Numbered from the stretch's first letter, positions 24,338-33,865 are shown. The stretch: DNA of 64,000 nucleotides from Ruminococcaceae bacterium BL-4 (GCA_902809935.1 LR778134.1:1798001-1862000), one strand, 5' to 3'. The notes: a model not told the origin generated them from the letters alone. Translations and numbers: made by a program.

Positions 24338-24709
24338 CTAAAACTGCGCCATTTTATTAATGGAACCCGATATGTTGGGTTCGCAACTCTCGAACGCTAT
24401 AAGAATGAAGAATTTTGGCACGAGCATCCAACCATTTACTTTAGCACGCTTTATGAAGAAGGGGAATATGAGGTCTTTGCAGCCATTGAAACAGACATTT
24501 ATGCTGCTCAGAATTTACGTTGTTATAGTTATATTAATAAAAGTGACCAAACAGATTTAAAAAAATATATTTTGGCCATTCAACAGGCATCACTTTACAA
24601 TACCGGTATTGATGTGAAAGATTCCGATGAACTGCTGACCCTTTCCACATGCAGTTACCATACTAACGATGGCCGCTTTGTGGTAGTGGCAAAGAAAATA
24701 ATCAGTTAA
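24338..24709 (+). pseudogene. Class B sortase remnant lacking the N-terminal half
   Basis: From 24338 an open frame without any Met encodes the C-terminal part of a class B sortase: a GTRYVGFATLERY segment, FAAIETDIYAAQN, and the catalytic-Cys motif TLSTCSYHTNDGRFVVVAKKI at the end. The catalytic His region and the membrane anchor are missing, and the frame is closed by TAA at 24335. It is therefore a decayed gene. It lies before a membrane protein and a signal peptidase I gene, the neighbours expected in a pilus/surface-protein cluster. Confidence 0.8.
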
Positions 24710-24729
24710 ATTGAAAAGGGGAGCCTTGC

Positions 24730-25533
24730 ATGAGCAAAAAATTTCATTCGGAACCCGATATCGGAGCAAATCAACCGCAGAAAGATTACTTAGACAAATT
24801 AGAGAAATTGATTGCAAGGGTTCGAACTGGTGATATGGATGCCACAGCGCAATTTATACTACGGTATAATAAAAAAATCGTTTCTATTGCATTTGATGTG
24901 CTGCAGGATGAAGAACTTGCTAAAAAATCCGCTAAGAAAACATTGGAAGGTGCTGTGGAACAATTACGGCAGAATATACGGACAGGTGCGTTTGAACCTT
25001 GGCTCATGTGGTTGACACGCAGTGATGCTTTACAATATACGCAAGTGAAGCGTTTATGTAATACACAGGTAATGCAGCAAGAAGTGTTACAATCAATGGT
25101 CACAAAAGAAGGTGATGAAGTACCAGCAAACATTCATTTTACCCAGAGAAGCCCAGACAATGCAGCATCACCTGATTCCTCTGACATTATCCATAATGGA
25201 ATTCCTGTGCCTCAAAGCGCTCCTGTTTTAAAACGCCCGCCAAACGCTTCCATTTTTCAGGAAGAGCGCGATGAATTTATTGAAAGCGATACTGAACGTC
25301 AAGGTGATAGCATTGTACCGCCAATCAATAATGAAAAACATAAAAGGGCAGGCCGAAGGTTCAAGTGCAAAAAACGGATGATGCAGCGTAAAACTATCGT
25401 CCTAAGTATAATTATATCCCTATTATGTTTGATTCTGCTATGGGCTTTATTTGGTACACTTGCAAGGAATTTTAACGTTTTCCCGGATTTGGGCTATAGC
25501 TGGTTTGATGACAACTTTTTTGAGCTCTTTTAA
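24730..25533 (+). CDS. Membrane protein with sigma-70 region 2-like N-terminal domain
   Basis: A 267-residue protein. Residues 21-105 look like an ECF sigma region 2 (LIARVRTGDMDATAQFILRYNKKIVSIAFDVLQDEELAKKSAKKTLEGAVEQLR, then FEPWLMWLTR). No region 4 helix-turn-helix follows; instead there is a low-complexity linker (about 130-205), a basic stretch, one membrane helix (222-244) and a short aromatic C-terminal tail outside the cell. Promoter recognition is therefore unlikely. It may be an anti-sigma-like or scaffold protein of the neighbouring surface-protein cluster. A GGGGAG ribosome site precedes the ATG. Confidence 0.7.
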   Translation: MSKKFHSEPDIGANQPQKDYLDKLEKLIARVRTGDMDATAQFILRYNKKIVSIAFDVLQDEELAKKSAKKTLEGAVEQLRQNIRTGAFEPWLMWLTRSDALQYTQVKRLCNTQVMQQEVLQSMVTKEGDEVPANIHFTQRSPDNAASPDSSDIIHNGIPVPQSAPVLKRPPNASIFQEERDEFIESDTERQGDSIVPPINNEKHKRAGRRFKCKKRMMQRKTIVLSIIISLLCLILLWALFGTLARNFNVFPDLGYSWFDDNFFELF

Positions 25534-25550
25534 CAGTCCTAAGGTGAAAA

Positions 25551-26100
25551 ATGAGGCTTAGACATAGGCAAGCGCGAATATGGAAAGGCACAGCTTTCCG
25601 TTATGATTTTCATAAGACTCCCATATGGAAAATTTTAAGTATTATTATGTTGGGGCTGCTATTGGCAATTGGTATGTTACGGATTCCCCAGAAGCATGTA
25701 GTGCAAGGACTCTCTATGGAACCAACTTTAAATGAAGGCGACAACTTGTATTATACAAAGTTTCACAATCCGGCATACGGCGATCTGATTATATTTCAGA
25801 CTCAGAACCCCAAATATGGCTACATGGTTAAGCGTGTAATTGGGCTTGAAGGAGACCAGATATCAGTGAACGCAGATGGCAGCGTAATTCGCAACGGAGA
25901 GCCGCTGATCGAACCATATATTGAGACGGACAAGTTAGGGAATAGCGCTATGGCAGAGGTTACAGTAGAAAAAGGCAAGCTCATTTGTTCTCGGTGACAA
26001 CCGCGCTGTTTCTGTTGACAGCCGTGACACAACAATCGGACAAATCTCTAGAGAATCAGTTTACGGTACTGTTACCCGTTCCGTTCACATATTTCGATAG
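25551..26100 (+). pseudogene. lepB: Signal peptidase I gene with a one-base frameshift
   Basis: The first frame (25551-25997, 148 aa) has a membrane anchor (about 27-43), the catalytic Ser in QGLSMEPTL and the catalytic Lys in MVKRVIG, then ends early. Removing one base (the A at 25983) joins it to FVLGDNRAVSVDSRDTTIG and a natural end at 26100, restoring the conserved GDNR-SxDSR box. The insertion could be a true mutation or a sequencing error. The uncorrected product lacks the C-terminal conserved box and is probably inactive. It follows the sigma-like membrane protein gene by 17 nt. Confidence 0.82.
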
Positions 26101-26503
26101 CTGTTGATCAAATATTATTCAAAATGTTTTTAGAAACAAAGGAATTGCCATTTTTAGAACGAAGTTATTTTAATAGTTTCAAAATAATGTCAAGCAGGTA
26201 GTTTATATCCTAGATGATATCATTTTTGAAATTGCAAAAGCACATCAAATTTCTAGCAATTTTTAAGTTTGGTGAGGCGTAATATATTTCGTTCGTACTT
26301 TCAAAAGCCATCCAAGTTTACAACTTGGATGGCTTTATTGTTTTTAAATAATTAAAAATCCATGTTTTTTCGCGGATAAACCTACTTGGCATTTTGATTT
26401 TCGTTTATCTTAAAAATGAAGATTGAGATGAAGAAATCCCAATATAGAAAGAATACTTACTGGAATTTTACCACCGGTCAGGAATCAAAAATCATCAAAG
26501 AAT
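26101..26503. other. Gene-free A/T-rich stretch between the decayed zone and tRNA-Ala
   Basis: No supported gene or RNA. It holds one strong terminator (26304-26345) and otherwise A/T-rich sequence. Confidence 0.5.
26304..26345 (+). terminator. Strong intrinsic terminator
   Basis: A 15-bp perfect stem (AAAGCCATCCAAGTT and complement) with a 3-nt loop is followed by ATTGTTTTT. It ends transcription from the sortase/lepB region. Confidence 0.88.
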
Positions 26504-26546
26504 TCAGAAAAAAAGAAAAGCCAGAAAGCCTTATTGGCTTCTGACT
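26504..26546 (-). terminator. Terminator of tRNA-Ala(CGC)
   Basis: On the minus strand, just after the tRNA, CAGAAGCC and GGCTTTCTG pair around AATAA and are followed by CTTTTCTTTTTTTC. Confidence 0.75.
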
Positions 26547-26549
26547 TTT

Positions 26550-26625
26550 TGGTGGACCTGAACGGGATCGAACCGTCGACCTCTCGGATGCGAACCGAAC
26601 GCTCTCCCAGCTGAGCTACAGGCCC
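26550..26625 (-). tRNA. tRNA-Ala (anticodon CGC)
   Basis: The minus strand folds as a cloverleaf: acceptor GGGCCTG/CAGGTCC, D arm GCTC...GAGC, anticodon stem TTCGG/CCGAG with loop TTCGCAT, T arm with GTTCGATCC-type loop, and an encoded CCA end. Loop positions 34-36 read CGC, which decodes GCG alanine codons. Total length is 76 nt including CCA. Confidence 0.95.
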
Positions 26626-26683
26626 AAATGCAACGTGAATTATTATCCCATAATTCATGTGCCTTGTCAAGATTTTTCCAGGA

Positions 26684-27211
26684 TTATTTTCGATTCAGAA
26701 CTTTCACCTGCAAACCTTCCAGAACGTTGAGCACTTCTTTGTTTTGTGCTGGATCTGCACAATCAGTACATTTTGCGTCGACGATAACTTGTGCCTGAGG
26801 AAGGGCAGCTTTCGCAAGGACGGCATTTGAAAGAACACAAATATTGCTTACAAGTCCACAAAGTTCGACTTCTTCAAAATTTTCTTTCTGAAGATATGGA
26901 ATCAGTTGTGCGCAGCCAAAGCTGTTTTTTTCGAAGCAGTTTGCGTCTTTTAAAAGATCTCTTACTTTTCCATAGAGATTCCATCCTGGAGTACCGCGAA
27001 TACAGTGTGAGACTGGTAAATGTTTTCCTTCTAAAGTGGAAAGATAATTATTTTCGTGCGTGTCCATTGTATAGAGAATGGTATCACCGCGCGTTTTTGC
27101 TTCCTGTATTTTTTTACAGATGGGGTCTTCCAGAAGAGATGCTTTTGGAAACCCTAGACTTCCGGATACAAAGTCAACTTGGTAGTCAATTACCATCAAA
27201 AGCCGTTTCAT
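26684..27211 (-). CDS. Isochorismatase/nicotinamidase-family cysteine hydrolase
   Basis: A 175-residue hydrolase with the family's catalytic triad: Asp in VIDYQVDF near residue 10, a mid-protein Lys, and the nucleophile Cys in LCGLVSNICVLSNA (about 124). Members cleave nicotinamide or isochorismate. The TMDTHENNY segment (about 48-56) resembles the metal-binding Asp-x-His region of nicotinamidases, so nicotinamide deamidation in NAD salvage is the best guess. Its start overlaps the nth stop by 4 bp, so the two are co-transcribed. Confidence 0.82.
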   Translation of the reverse strand: MKRLLMVIDYQVDFVSGSLGFPKASLLEDPICKKIQEAKTRGDTILYTMDTHENNYLSTLEGKHLPVSHCIRGTPGWNLYGKVRDLLKDANCFEKNSFGCAQLIPYLQKENFEEVELCGLVSNICVLSNAVLAKAALPQAQVIVDAKCTDCADPAQNKEVLNVLEGLQVKVLNRK

Positions 27212-27861
27212 TTTTTATCTCCCTTTTGATTCTGAAGATTTGTTTTGCAGAATTCTTTCATGCAGCATTTTTCACAAAGCGGTTTTCTTGCGCTGCAGAC
27301 AGCTCGTCCATGCAGAACAAGTCTATGGCAAAAAGCATTGCTTTCAGCCGGAGGGAGAATTGCCCGCAGTTGATTTTCAACCTTTCTTGGATCTTTTGTC
27401 CCGTCTGTAAGCCCTAGTTTTCCACAGATTCTGATACAATGTGTATCTGCTACGACGGCCGGTTTATGATAAATATCTCCAACAACTAGGTTGGCGGTCT
27501 TTCTTCCGACGCCGGGCAGCGTCGTTAAAATTTCAATCGTGTCGGGAACAACGCCGTTAAAATCAGATTTTAATTTGTTGCACATTGCAAAAATATCTCG
27601 CGCTTTTGTTTTGTATAATCCGCAGGAGTGAATATAGGTTGCAATTTCTTCTTCGGAACCTTCGCAAAAAGAATCAAGAGTTGGAAATCGTTTAAAAAGA
27701 GCAGGAGTAACCATATTGACCCGTGCATCTGTACATTGCGCAGAGAGGCGGGTAGCAATTAAAAGCTGCAGCGGGTCCTCATAAGTTAGGGAACACTGAG
27801 CATCCGGATATTCTTTTTTTAAGGCTTCTACGGCGGCGAGCGCACGTTGCTTTTTTGTCAT
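27208..27861 (-). CDS. nth: Endonuclease III
   Basis: The 217-residue DNA glycosylase/AP lyase removes oxidised pyrimidines. It has the helix-hairpin-helix LPGVGRKTANLVVG with the catalytic Lys (about 120), a conserved Asp in VVADTHCIRI, and the C-terminal [4Fe-4S] motif C-x6-C-x2-C-x5-C (CSARKPLCEKCCMKEFC). The length is normal. It is transcribed together with the downstream hydrolase gene and divergently from glyA. Confidence 0.97.
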   Translation of the reverse strand: MTKKQRALAAVEALKKEYPDAQCSLTYEDPLQLLIATRLSAQCTDARVNMVTPALFKRFPTLDSFCEGSEEEIATYIHSCGLYKTKARDIFAMCNKLKSDFNGVVPDTIEILTTLPGVGRKTANLVVGDIYHKPAVVADTHCIRICGKLGLTDGTKDPRKVENQLRAILPPAESNAFCHRLVLHGRAVCSARKPLCEKCCMKEFCKTNLQNQKGDKK

Positions 27862-27967
27862 GATGTATATTTCCTCCCAAAGTTCTAATAAAGATTGTAT
27901 CGCAAAATTAGAAAAAGAACAATTCCTATTTTTAAAGAAATTGTTTTGACGAGATGAGAGGGAAAAC

Positions 27968-27996
27968 TTGTCTTTTGCAGGATGATGGGATATAAT
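27968..27996 (+). promoter_or_regulatory. Sigma-A type promoter of glyA
   Basis: TTGTCT (27968-27973) and TATAAT (27991-27996) are separated by 17 bp, 39 bp before the start codon. Confidence 0.75.
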
Positions 27997-28034
27997 AATT
28001 CAAAACAACTTGAATCAGAAGGGATGCAGCGGAT

Positions 28035-29291
28035 ATGTATAATGATATGATGGATACCATTGATTTTGTAAAAAAAGCAGATCCGGAAGTCGGCGATGCG
28101 ATGCAGCAGGAACTTTCTCGTCAGCGCAGAAATTTGGAACTGATTGCATCGGAGAATATTGTTTCACCGGCTGTTATGGCAGCGATGGGCAGCGTGCTGA
28201 CGAATAAGTATGCAGAAGGCTACCCAGGCAAGCGGTATTACGGCGGCTGTCAGTATGTAGATATCGTGGAGAATATTGCAAGAGATCGTGCCTGCAAACT
28301 TTTTGGCGCAGAGCACGCAAATGTGCAGCCGCATTCCGGAGCACAGGCGAATCTGGCGGTTTATTTTGCATTTCTAAAGCCCGGAGACACCGTGATGGGG
28401 ATGAGCCTTTCAGAAGGCGGCCATTTGACCCATGGTTCTCCTGTTAATATGTCCGGCAGCTATTATCACTTTGTCCCGTATGGAGTTAGTCCTGAGACCG
28501 GACGAATTGATTATGATAAAGTCAAAGAACAGGCGATGGAGTGCAAGCCGAAAATGATTGTTGCGGGGGCCAGTGCATATCCTCGTATCATTGATTTTGA
28601 AAAGTTTCATGAGATTGCCGACAGCTGTGGTGCTATGCTGATGGTGGATATGGCGCATATTGCTGGCTTAGTGGCAGCGGGACTTCATCCAAATCCGGTG
28701 GAGTGGGCCGATATTGTTACGACTACAACACACAAAACACTTCGCGGCCCGCGCGGCGGCATGATCCTTTGCAAAGAAAAGTATGCAAAGGCCATTGATA
28801 AGGCGATTTTCCCGGGAACACAGGGCGGCCCTTTGATGCACATCATCGCAGGAAAAGCGGTTTGCCTCGGAGAAGCACTAAAGCCTGAATTTAAAGAGTA
28901 CGGCAAGCGGATTGTAGCAAATGCCCAGGCTTTGGCACAAGGACTTTTAAATCGTGGAGTACATTTGGTTTCGGGCGGCACGGATAACCATCTGATGATG
29001 GTCGATCTGACAGGCTTGGAGTTGACCGGAAAAGAGCTGGAACATCGTCTTGACGAAGTTCGGATTACAGCAAATAAAAACACGGTTCCAAATGAGCAGC
29101 GCAGTCCTTTTGTAACGAGTGGCTTGCGTTTGGGAACGCCGGCAGTTACAACGCGTGGATTGAAGCCGGAGGATATGGATGTAGTTGCTGAGTGCATTGC
29201 GCTTGCAATTAACGATTTTGATAACAGCAAGGAAACGATTCTCAGCAAAGTTAACGCAATTTGTGAGAAATATCCGCTTTATGAAAATTGA
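28035..29291 (+). CDS. glyA: Serine hydroxymethyltransferase
   Basis: The 418-residue PLP enzyme converts serine and tetrahydrofolate to glycine and methylene-THF. The PLP lysine lies in [15 protein letters not shown], and the N-terminal [13 protein letters not shown] and YPGKRYYGG segments are canonical. It has full length. It is single, with a promoter upstream and a hairpin downstream. Confidence 0.98.
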   Translation: MYNDMMDTIDFVKKADPEVGDAMQQELSRQRRNLELIASENIVSPAVMAAMGSVLTNKYAEGYPGKRYYGGCQYVDIVENIARDRACKLFGAEHANVQPHSGAQANLAVYFAFLKPGDTVMGMSLSEGGHLTHGSPVNMSGSYYHFVPYGVSPETGRIDYDKVKEQAMECKPKMIVAGASAYPRIIDFEKFHEIADSCGAMLMVDMAHIAGLVAAGLHPNPVEWADIVTTTTHKTLRGPRGGMILCKEKYAKAIDKAIFPGTQGGPLMHIIAGKAVCLGEALKPEFKEYGKRIVANAQALAQGLLNRGVHLVSGGTDNHLMMVDLTGLELTGKELEHRLDEVRITANKNTVPNEQRSPFVTSGLRLGTPAVTTRGLKPEDMDVVAECIALAINDFDNSKETILSKVNAICEKYPLYEN

Positions 29292-29319
29292 ACCGAATCT
29301 CTGACAATGAGCGTTTTTG

Positions 29320-29352
29320 GAGAGCAGGGGGAAAAGCCTTCTGCTCTCTTTT
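29320..29352 (+). terminator. Terminator after glyA
   Basis: GAGAGCAG and CTGCTCTC pair around GGGGAAAAGCCTT, followed by TTTT. Confidence 0.75.
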
Positions 29353-29372
29353 CGAAAAAGGAGTGATTGTGA

Positions 29373-30638
29373 TTGGCTTCTCCGTTAGCAGATAGACTTC
29401 GCCCTAAAACTTTAGATGAAATCGTTGGACAACGCCATCTTTTGGCACCGGGCAGACCGCTTCGGAAAATCATTGAAAGCGGAGAAATTCCCAATATGGT
29501 TTTTTATGGGCCTAGTGGGGTAGGAAAGACCACTTTGGCACGTTATATTGCGCGCCAGACCAATAAAAAATTATGCAAGCTGAATGGAACGACGGCCAGT
29601 ACTGCTGATATTCGTAAGATTGTGGAATCCATTGGAACGTTAGATGCTGTTAATGGGATCTTGCTCTATTTAGACGAGATTCAATATTTTAATAAGAAGC
29701 AGCAGCAGACACTTCTGGAATTTATTGAAAACGGAGACATCACTCTGATCGCTTCTACAACGGAAAACCCTTACTTTTATGTGTACAGTGCAATTTTAAG
29801 CCGTTCAACAGTTTTTGAATTTAAAATTGTTACGCCGGAAGAAGTAATTCCTGCGGTGAAGCGGGCATTCCGATTTCTTTCAGAAGAACGCGGAGCGGAA
29901 ATTTCTGCTTCGGAAAAAGCAATTCAGCTAATTGCGACTGCCTGCGGCGGAGATGTGCGAAAAGCAATGAATGCGGCGGAACTTTGCGCGTTATCTGCAG
30001 AAGAAAAAGACGGCACGTTGGTGGTGACCGAAGAGCTTGCGAATGAATTGACGCAGCGCAGTGCACTTCGCTATGACCGGGAAGGCGATGAGCATTATGA
30101 TATTGTATCGGCTTATCAAAAATCCATGCGCGGTTCAGACCCAAATGCCGCATTGCATTATCTCGCGCGGCTTTTAGAGGCTGGAGACTTGCCGAGTGCC
30201 TGCCGCCGGTTAATGGTTTGTGCGGCGGAAGATGTGGGGTTGGCTTATCCTCAGATTCTCTCAATTGTAAATGCGGCGGTTTCTATTGCACAGCAGGTGG
30301 GATTGCCGGAGGCGCGGATTCCGCTGGCGGATGCGGTGGTTTTGGTTTGTCAGGCTCCAAAGAGCAATTCTGCGTATCTTGGAATTAACGGGGCAATGGA
30401 AGATGTGAAAAAGGGAGAGATTGGGGCAATTCCGAGACAGCTGCAAAATCGCCATTATGATGGAGAAGATGCAGAACGAAAGGGTCAGTTTTATCAATAT
30501 CCTCATGATTTTACAAATCATTGGGTAAAACAGCAGTATTTGCCTGATATTTTGAAAAATAAGGAATATTATCTTCCAGGAGAGAATAAGATAGAACAGT
30601 CCTTTGCAGCATATTGGAAACAAATTAAGAATTTTTAA
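29373..30638 (+). CDS. rarA: Replication-associated recombination protein A (MgsA/RarA)
   Basis: A 421-residue AAA+ ATPase that acts at stalled replication forks. Walker A is GPSGVGKTTLA (about 49-59), Walker B is LLYLDEIQYF, and the sensor segment STTENPYFYV follows. The C-terminal MgsA part contains SAYQKSMRGSDPNAALHYLARLLEAGD. The start is TTG 29373; an in-frame TGA lies immediately upstream, so no earlier start is possible, and AAAAGGAG sits 10 nt before it. Confidence 0.96.
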   Translation: MASPLADRLRPKTLDEIVGQRHLLAPGRPLRKIIESGEIPNMVFYGPSGVGKTTLARYIARQTNKKLCKLNGTTASTADIRKIVESIGTLDAVNGILLYLDEIQYFNKKQQQTLLEFIENGDITLIASTTENPYFYVYSAILSRSTVFEFKIVTPEEVIPAVKRAFRFLSEERGAEISASEKAIQLIATACGGDVRKAMNAAELCALSAEEKDGTLVVTEELANELTQRSALRYDREGDEHYDIVSAYQKSMRGSDPNAALHYLARLLEAGDLPSACRRLMVCAAEDVGLAYPQILSIVNAAVSIAQQVGLPEARIPLADAVVLVCQAPKSNSAYLGINGAMEDVKKGEIGAIPRQLQNRHYDGEDAERKGQFYQYPHDFTNHWVKQQYLPDILKNKEYYLPGENKIEQSFAAYWKQIKNF

Positions 30639-30646
30639 AAGGCACT

Positions 30647-30675
30647 TGAAATAACATTTGAAAAGTGATACTATT
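30647..30675 (+). promoter_or_regulatory. Promoter of the flavin reductase-rubredoxin gene
   Basis: TTGAAA (30647-30652) and TACTAT (30670-30675) with a 17-bp spacer. Confidence 0.6.
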
Positions 30676-30724
30676 AAAACGTTTAGGGCATTTTAAGAAT
30701 TCATGAAATGGAGGCGGTAAAAAG

Positions 30725-31384
30725 ATGAAAAGAGAGATCCTTTCGAGCTTATCGTACGGGATTTATGCACTTGGCGTAACCAATGGAAAATGTGCATCGG
30801 CCTGTATTGTCAATACCGTCACCCAGGTTACGAATCAGCCTGATCGTATTCTTGTAAGTGTCAGCCATGATAATTACAGTTGCCAGTGCATTAAAGAAAC
30901 AGGTATTTTTACAGTCAGCGTATTGAGTGAAGATACTTCTGGAGCGGTAATTGGAGCTCTTGGTTTTGCATCTGGAAAAAATGGAGATAAGCTTGCAAAC
31001 ATTCGTTATAAGATGTTGCGAGAGGGCGTTCCTGTTATTAAAGAGAATATTTGTTGTTGGTTTCTTTGTCAGGTAGAAAATCAGATGGAAACTGATACAC
31101 ATACCATCTTTTTTGCAAGAGTTCTTGCAGGAAGCGAAAAGACGGAGCGAGTTCCAATGACGTATGATTATTATCGTCGTGCGATTAAAGGAACGGTTCC
31201 AAAAAATTCACCGGTTTATTTTCCAGCAAGACCGGACGATAAGGAAGAAAATGATCAGAGTTTTACTTGCCGAATTTGTAAATTTGTTTATGATGATCCG
31301 ATTGTTCCATTTGAAGAATTACCAGATGATTGGGAATGCCCAATTTGTGGTTCTCCGAAATCCGCATTTGTGCGAAACTTATAG
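30725..31384 (+). CDS. Flavin reductase-rubredoxin fusion (high-molecular-weight rubredoxin)
   Basis: A 219-residue protein with an FMN-binding flavin reductase-like domain (about 1-155) and a C-terminal rubredoxin (about 178-217; iron ligands Cys182, 185, 205, 208). This architecture is the Hrb of acetogens and clostridia, which carries electrons from NAD(P)H to flavodiiron proteins that remove O2 or NO. The first rubredoxin knuckle reads CRICK rather than CxxCG. It has its own promoter, a GGAGG ribosome site and a strong terminator. It lies in the chromosome and is independent of the element's rubredoxin. Confidence 0.92.
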   Translation: MKREILSSLSYGIYALGVTNGKCASACIVNTVTQVTNQPDRILVSVSHDNYSCQCIKETGIFTVSVLSEDTSGAVIGALGFASGKNGDKLANIRYKMLREGVPVIKENICCWFLCQVENQMETDTHTIFFARVLAGSEKTERVPMTYDYYRRAIKGTVPKNSPVYFPARPDDKEENDQSFTCRICKFVYDDPIVPFEELPDDWECPICGSPKSAFVRNL

Positions 31385-31398
31385 AATTAAATGAATTT

Positions 31399-31446
31399 AG
31401 AAGCCACCCGGCACAAAGAATGTGCCGGGACGGGCTTCTTTTTTTG
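31399..31446 (+). terminator. Strong terminator after the Hrb gene
   Basis: A long stem (AGAAGCC-CCGGCACA / TGTGCCGG-GGCTTCT) with a short loop, followed by seven or more T. Confidence 0.92.
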
Positions 31447-31480
31447 CAGTCACAATTGACTTTTATGGAAAAGATCTCAA

Positions 31481-31507
31481 ACGGCCTGCATTTTTTGGAC
31501 AGGCCGT
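31481..31507 (+). promoter_or_regulatory. Leader hairpin upstream of the uracil permease gene
   Basis: ACGGCCTG and CAGGCCGT form a perfect 8-bp stem with an 11-nt loop, 36 nt before the permease start. It may be part of a pyrimidine-responsive leader, but no PyrR-binding consensus was recognised. Confidence 0.45.
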
Positions 31508-31543
31508 AGAAATAAATACTTGAGTTTTTAGGAGCGTGGAAAA

Positions 31544-32884
31544 ATGAGCAAGAAAATTATTGGAGTGAGGGAGAAGCCGCCTCTTCGGCAGGCAATCCCA
31601 CTAAGTATTCAGCACATGTTCGCGATGTTTGGGGCTTCGGTGCTGGTCCCGTCTTTGTTTCACATTAACCCTGCAATTGTGCTTTTGATGAATGGTTTGG
31701 GAACTTTGTTCTTTATCTTCGTGACAAAGGCCAAATCCCCAGCTTATCTTGGTTCCAGTTTTGCATTTATTGCTCCGGCAATTATTGTGATGACACAGCA
31801 TGGGGATCCGTTCTTTCCAAATTATCCTGCCAATCCAACAGCAGAGCAGATCGCGCAGCATATGGACGCATTTTCTTATGCACAGGGCGGATTTGTAGCA
31901 GTTGGACTTCTTGGCTGTGTGCTGGCAGCAATCGTTTATAAGTTTGGTACAGACTGGATTGATGTGATTTTACCTCCTGCGGCAATGGGACCGGTCGTTG
32001 CACTGATTGGTTTGGAACTTGCAGGCAATGCGGCTTCTACTGGAGGAATGTTACCAACAAATGGTGCTTCCGTTGATCCGAAAAATTTTGCGGTGTTTGC
32101 GATTACGCTTGGGGTCGCTGTATTTGGTTCTGTTTTGTTCCGTAAGTTTTTAAGTGTTATTCCTATTTTAATTGCAATTGTCTGCGGATATGTGGCAGCT
32201 TGTTGCTTTGGATTAGTGGATTTTACTGCAATGCAACAGGCAAGTATATTTTCACTGCCGCATTTTCAGCTCGCTAAGTTCGACATCAATGCGATCCTTA
32301 CGATGATTCCAGTACTGCTTGTGATTATGAGCGAGCATATTGGGCATCAGATTGTTACCAGCGAGATCGTTGGAAGAAATCTTCTAAAAGATCCTGGTTT
32401 ACATCGTTCCCTTCTCGGCGATAATTTTTCCACAGCTGTATCCGGTTTGATCGGTTCTGTTCCGACGACTACTTATGGCGAAAATATTGGCGTAATGGCG
32501 ATTACAAAGGTGTATAGTGTTTGGGTAATTGGCGGTGCGGCTGCACTTTCCATTGTTTGCTCATTTATCGGCAAATTTTCTGCTTTGATTTCGACAATCC
32601 CGGGTCCTGTTATTGGTGGAATTTCGTTCCTGCTTTATGGAATGATCGGTGCTTCCGGATTGCGGATTTTGGTTGACAAAAAAGTTGATTTTGGTAAAGC
32701 AAGAAATCAAGCATTAACGGCAATCGTTTTTGTGACCGGACTTTCCGGAATTTCCCTGAATATTGGAAATGTTCAGCTAAAAGGAATGGTACTTGCATGC
32801 ATCGTAGGGATGGCAATGGGAATTCTATTCTATATTTTTGATCGTATGCATTTGACAAATGATAAGGACGAAGAGTGCGAATAA
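31544..32884 (+). CDS. uraA: Uracil/xanthine permease (NCS2 family), UraA-like
   Basis: The 446-residue transporter has about 12-14 membrane segments. The UraA signatures are present: SIQHMFAMFGA in the first helices, MSEHIGHQIVTSEIVG with the conserved Glu-His, and TTTYGENIGVMAITKVYS. These favour uracil:proton symport over xanthine. GGAGCG precedes the ATG. It is expressed from its own leader with a hairpin. Confidence 0.93.
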   Translation: MSKKIIGVREKPPLRQAIPLSIQHMFAMFGASVLVPSLFHINPAIVLLMNGLGTLFFIFVTKAKSPAYLGSSFAFIAPAIIVMTQHGDPFFPNYPANPTAEQIAQHMDAFSYAQGGFVAVGLLGCVLAAIVYKFGTDWIDVILPPAAMGPVVALIGLELAGNAASTGGMLPTNGASVDPKNFAVFAITLGVAVFGSVLFRKFLSVIPILIAIVCGYVAACCFGLVDFTAMQQASIFSLPHFQLAKFDINAILTMIPVLLVIMSEHIGHQIVTSEIVGRNLLKDPGLHRSLLGDNFSTAVSGLIGSVPTTTYGENIGVMAITKVYSVWVIGGAAALSIVCSFIGKFSALISTIPGPVIGGISFLLYGMIGASGLRILVDKKVDFGKARNQALTAIVFVTGLSGISLNIGNVQLKGMVLACIVGMAMGILFYIFDRMHLTNDKDEECE

Positions 32885-32948
32885 AAACATTTGGAACTTT
32901 TAAAAACTTTTATTTAGGCAAAACTGTCTAAGGAAAAGTTGTCTTTGC

Positions 32949-32977
32949 TTGTAGAAAAAGTTGAATCATGTTATAAT
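32949..32977 (+). promoter_or_regulatory. Promoter of the transketolase operon
   Basis: TTGTAG (32949-32954) and TATAAT (32972-32977) with a 17-bp spacer. Confidence 0.7.
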
Positions 32978-33019
32978 AAGCAAACATTGATTTTTGAAAG
33001 ACCAAACAGGAGGATCAGA

Positions 33020-33865
33020 ATGAATCAGTCGGAAAAAAAGGCACTGCAGATTACAGCGTGCAAAGTACGGATGGGTGTAATTGAGGGAACTTTTCATGCA
33101 AAGTCCGGTCACCCGGGCGGATCGCTTTCGGCGGCCGACGTGTTTACCTATTTATACTTTAAAGAGATGCGCGTAGACCCGAAAAATGAGAAAGACCCCA
33201 ATCGGGATCGGTTTGTACTTTCCAAGGGACATACTTGCCCGGGACTCTATGCAGCTTTGGCACTTAAAGGATATTTCTCATGGGAAGAGCTTAAGAGTCT
33301 GCGTCATATTGGCGCTATGTTACAGGGACATCCCAATATGCTGGATACTCCCGGGATCGATATGAGTTCCGGTTCTTTAGGACAAGGTGTTTCTGCTGCA
33401 GTCGGGATGGCACTTGCAGGGAAAATGGACAAAAAAGACTACCGTGTCTATACGCTTTTAGGAGACGGCGAAATTGAAGAGGGCCAGGTTTGGGAGGCCG
33501 CAATGTTTGCTGGTCACCATGCACTCGATAATCTTTGTGTGATTGTTGATAACAACGGTCTTCAGATAGACGGATCGATCAGTGAAGTAGGCGGTCCGGC
33601 TCCTATCGATAAAAAATTTGAAGCATTCGGATTCGATGTTCAGGTAATCAATGGTCATGATTTTGATGCCTTGGAGTGCGCTTTTAATCATGCAAAAGAG
33701 ATTAAGGGAAAGCCGTCCTGCATTATTCTGAAGACAGTAAAAGGAAAGGGCGTTTCCTTTATGGAAAATCAGGTAGGCTGGCACGGAAAAGCGCCGAATG
33801 AAGAACAGTATCAAACGGCGATGAAGGAATTAAAAGAGACCTTGACCGGATTGGAGGCAGAATAA
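33020..33865 (+). CDS. Transketolase, N-terminal subunit
   Basis: The 281-residue subunit holds the thiamine-diphosphate-binding half of a split transketolase: SGHPGGSLSAADVFTYLYF, SKGHTCPGLYAAL, and the TPP/Mg motif GDGEIEEGQVWEAAMFA...NNGLQIDG. The enzyme moves two-carbon units in the non-oxidative pentose phosphate pathway. The start is the ATG at 33020 after CAGGAGG. Its stop overlaps the start of the second subunit by one base, so both are translated together. Confidence 0.96.
   Translation: MNQSEKKALQITACKVRMGVIEGTFHAKSGHPGGSLSAADVFTYLYFKEMRVDPKNEKDPNRDRFVLSKGHTCPGLYAALALKGYFSWEELKSLRHIGAMLQGHPNMLDTPGIDMSSGSLGQGVSAAVGMALAGKMDKKDYRVYTLLGDGEIEEGQVWEAAMFAGHHALDNLCVIVDNNGLQIDGSISEVGGPAPIDKKFEAFGFDVQVINGHDFDALECAFNHAKEIKGKPSCIILKTVKGKGVSFMENQVGWHGKAPNEEQYQTAMKELKETLTGLEAE

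Noticed and set aside
26550-26625. tRNA-Ala as the integration site of the element
   Set aside because: The recombinases are serine type, no repeat of the tRNA 3' end was found near 23.4 kb, and a decayed gene set lies between.
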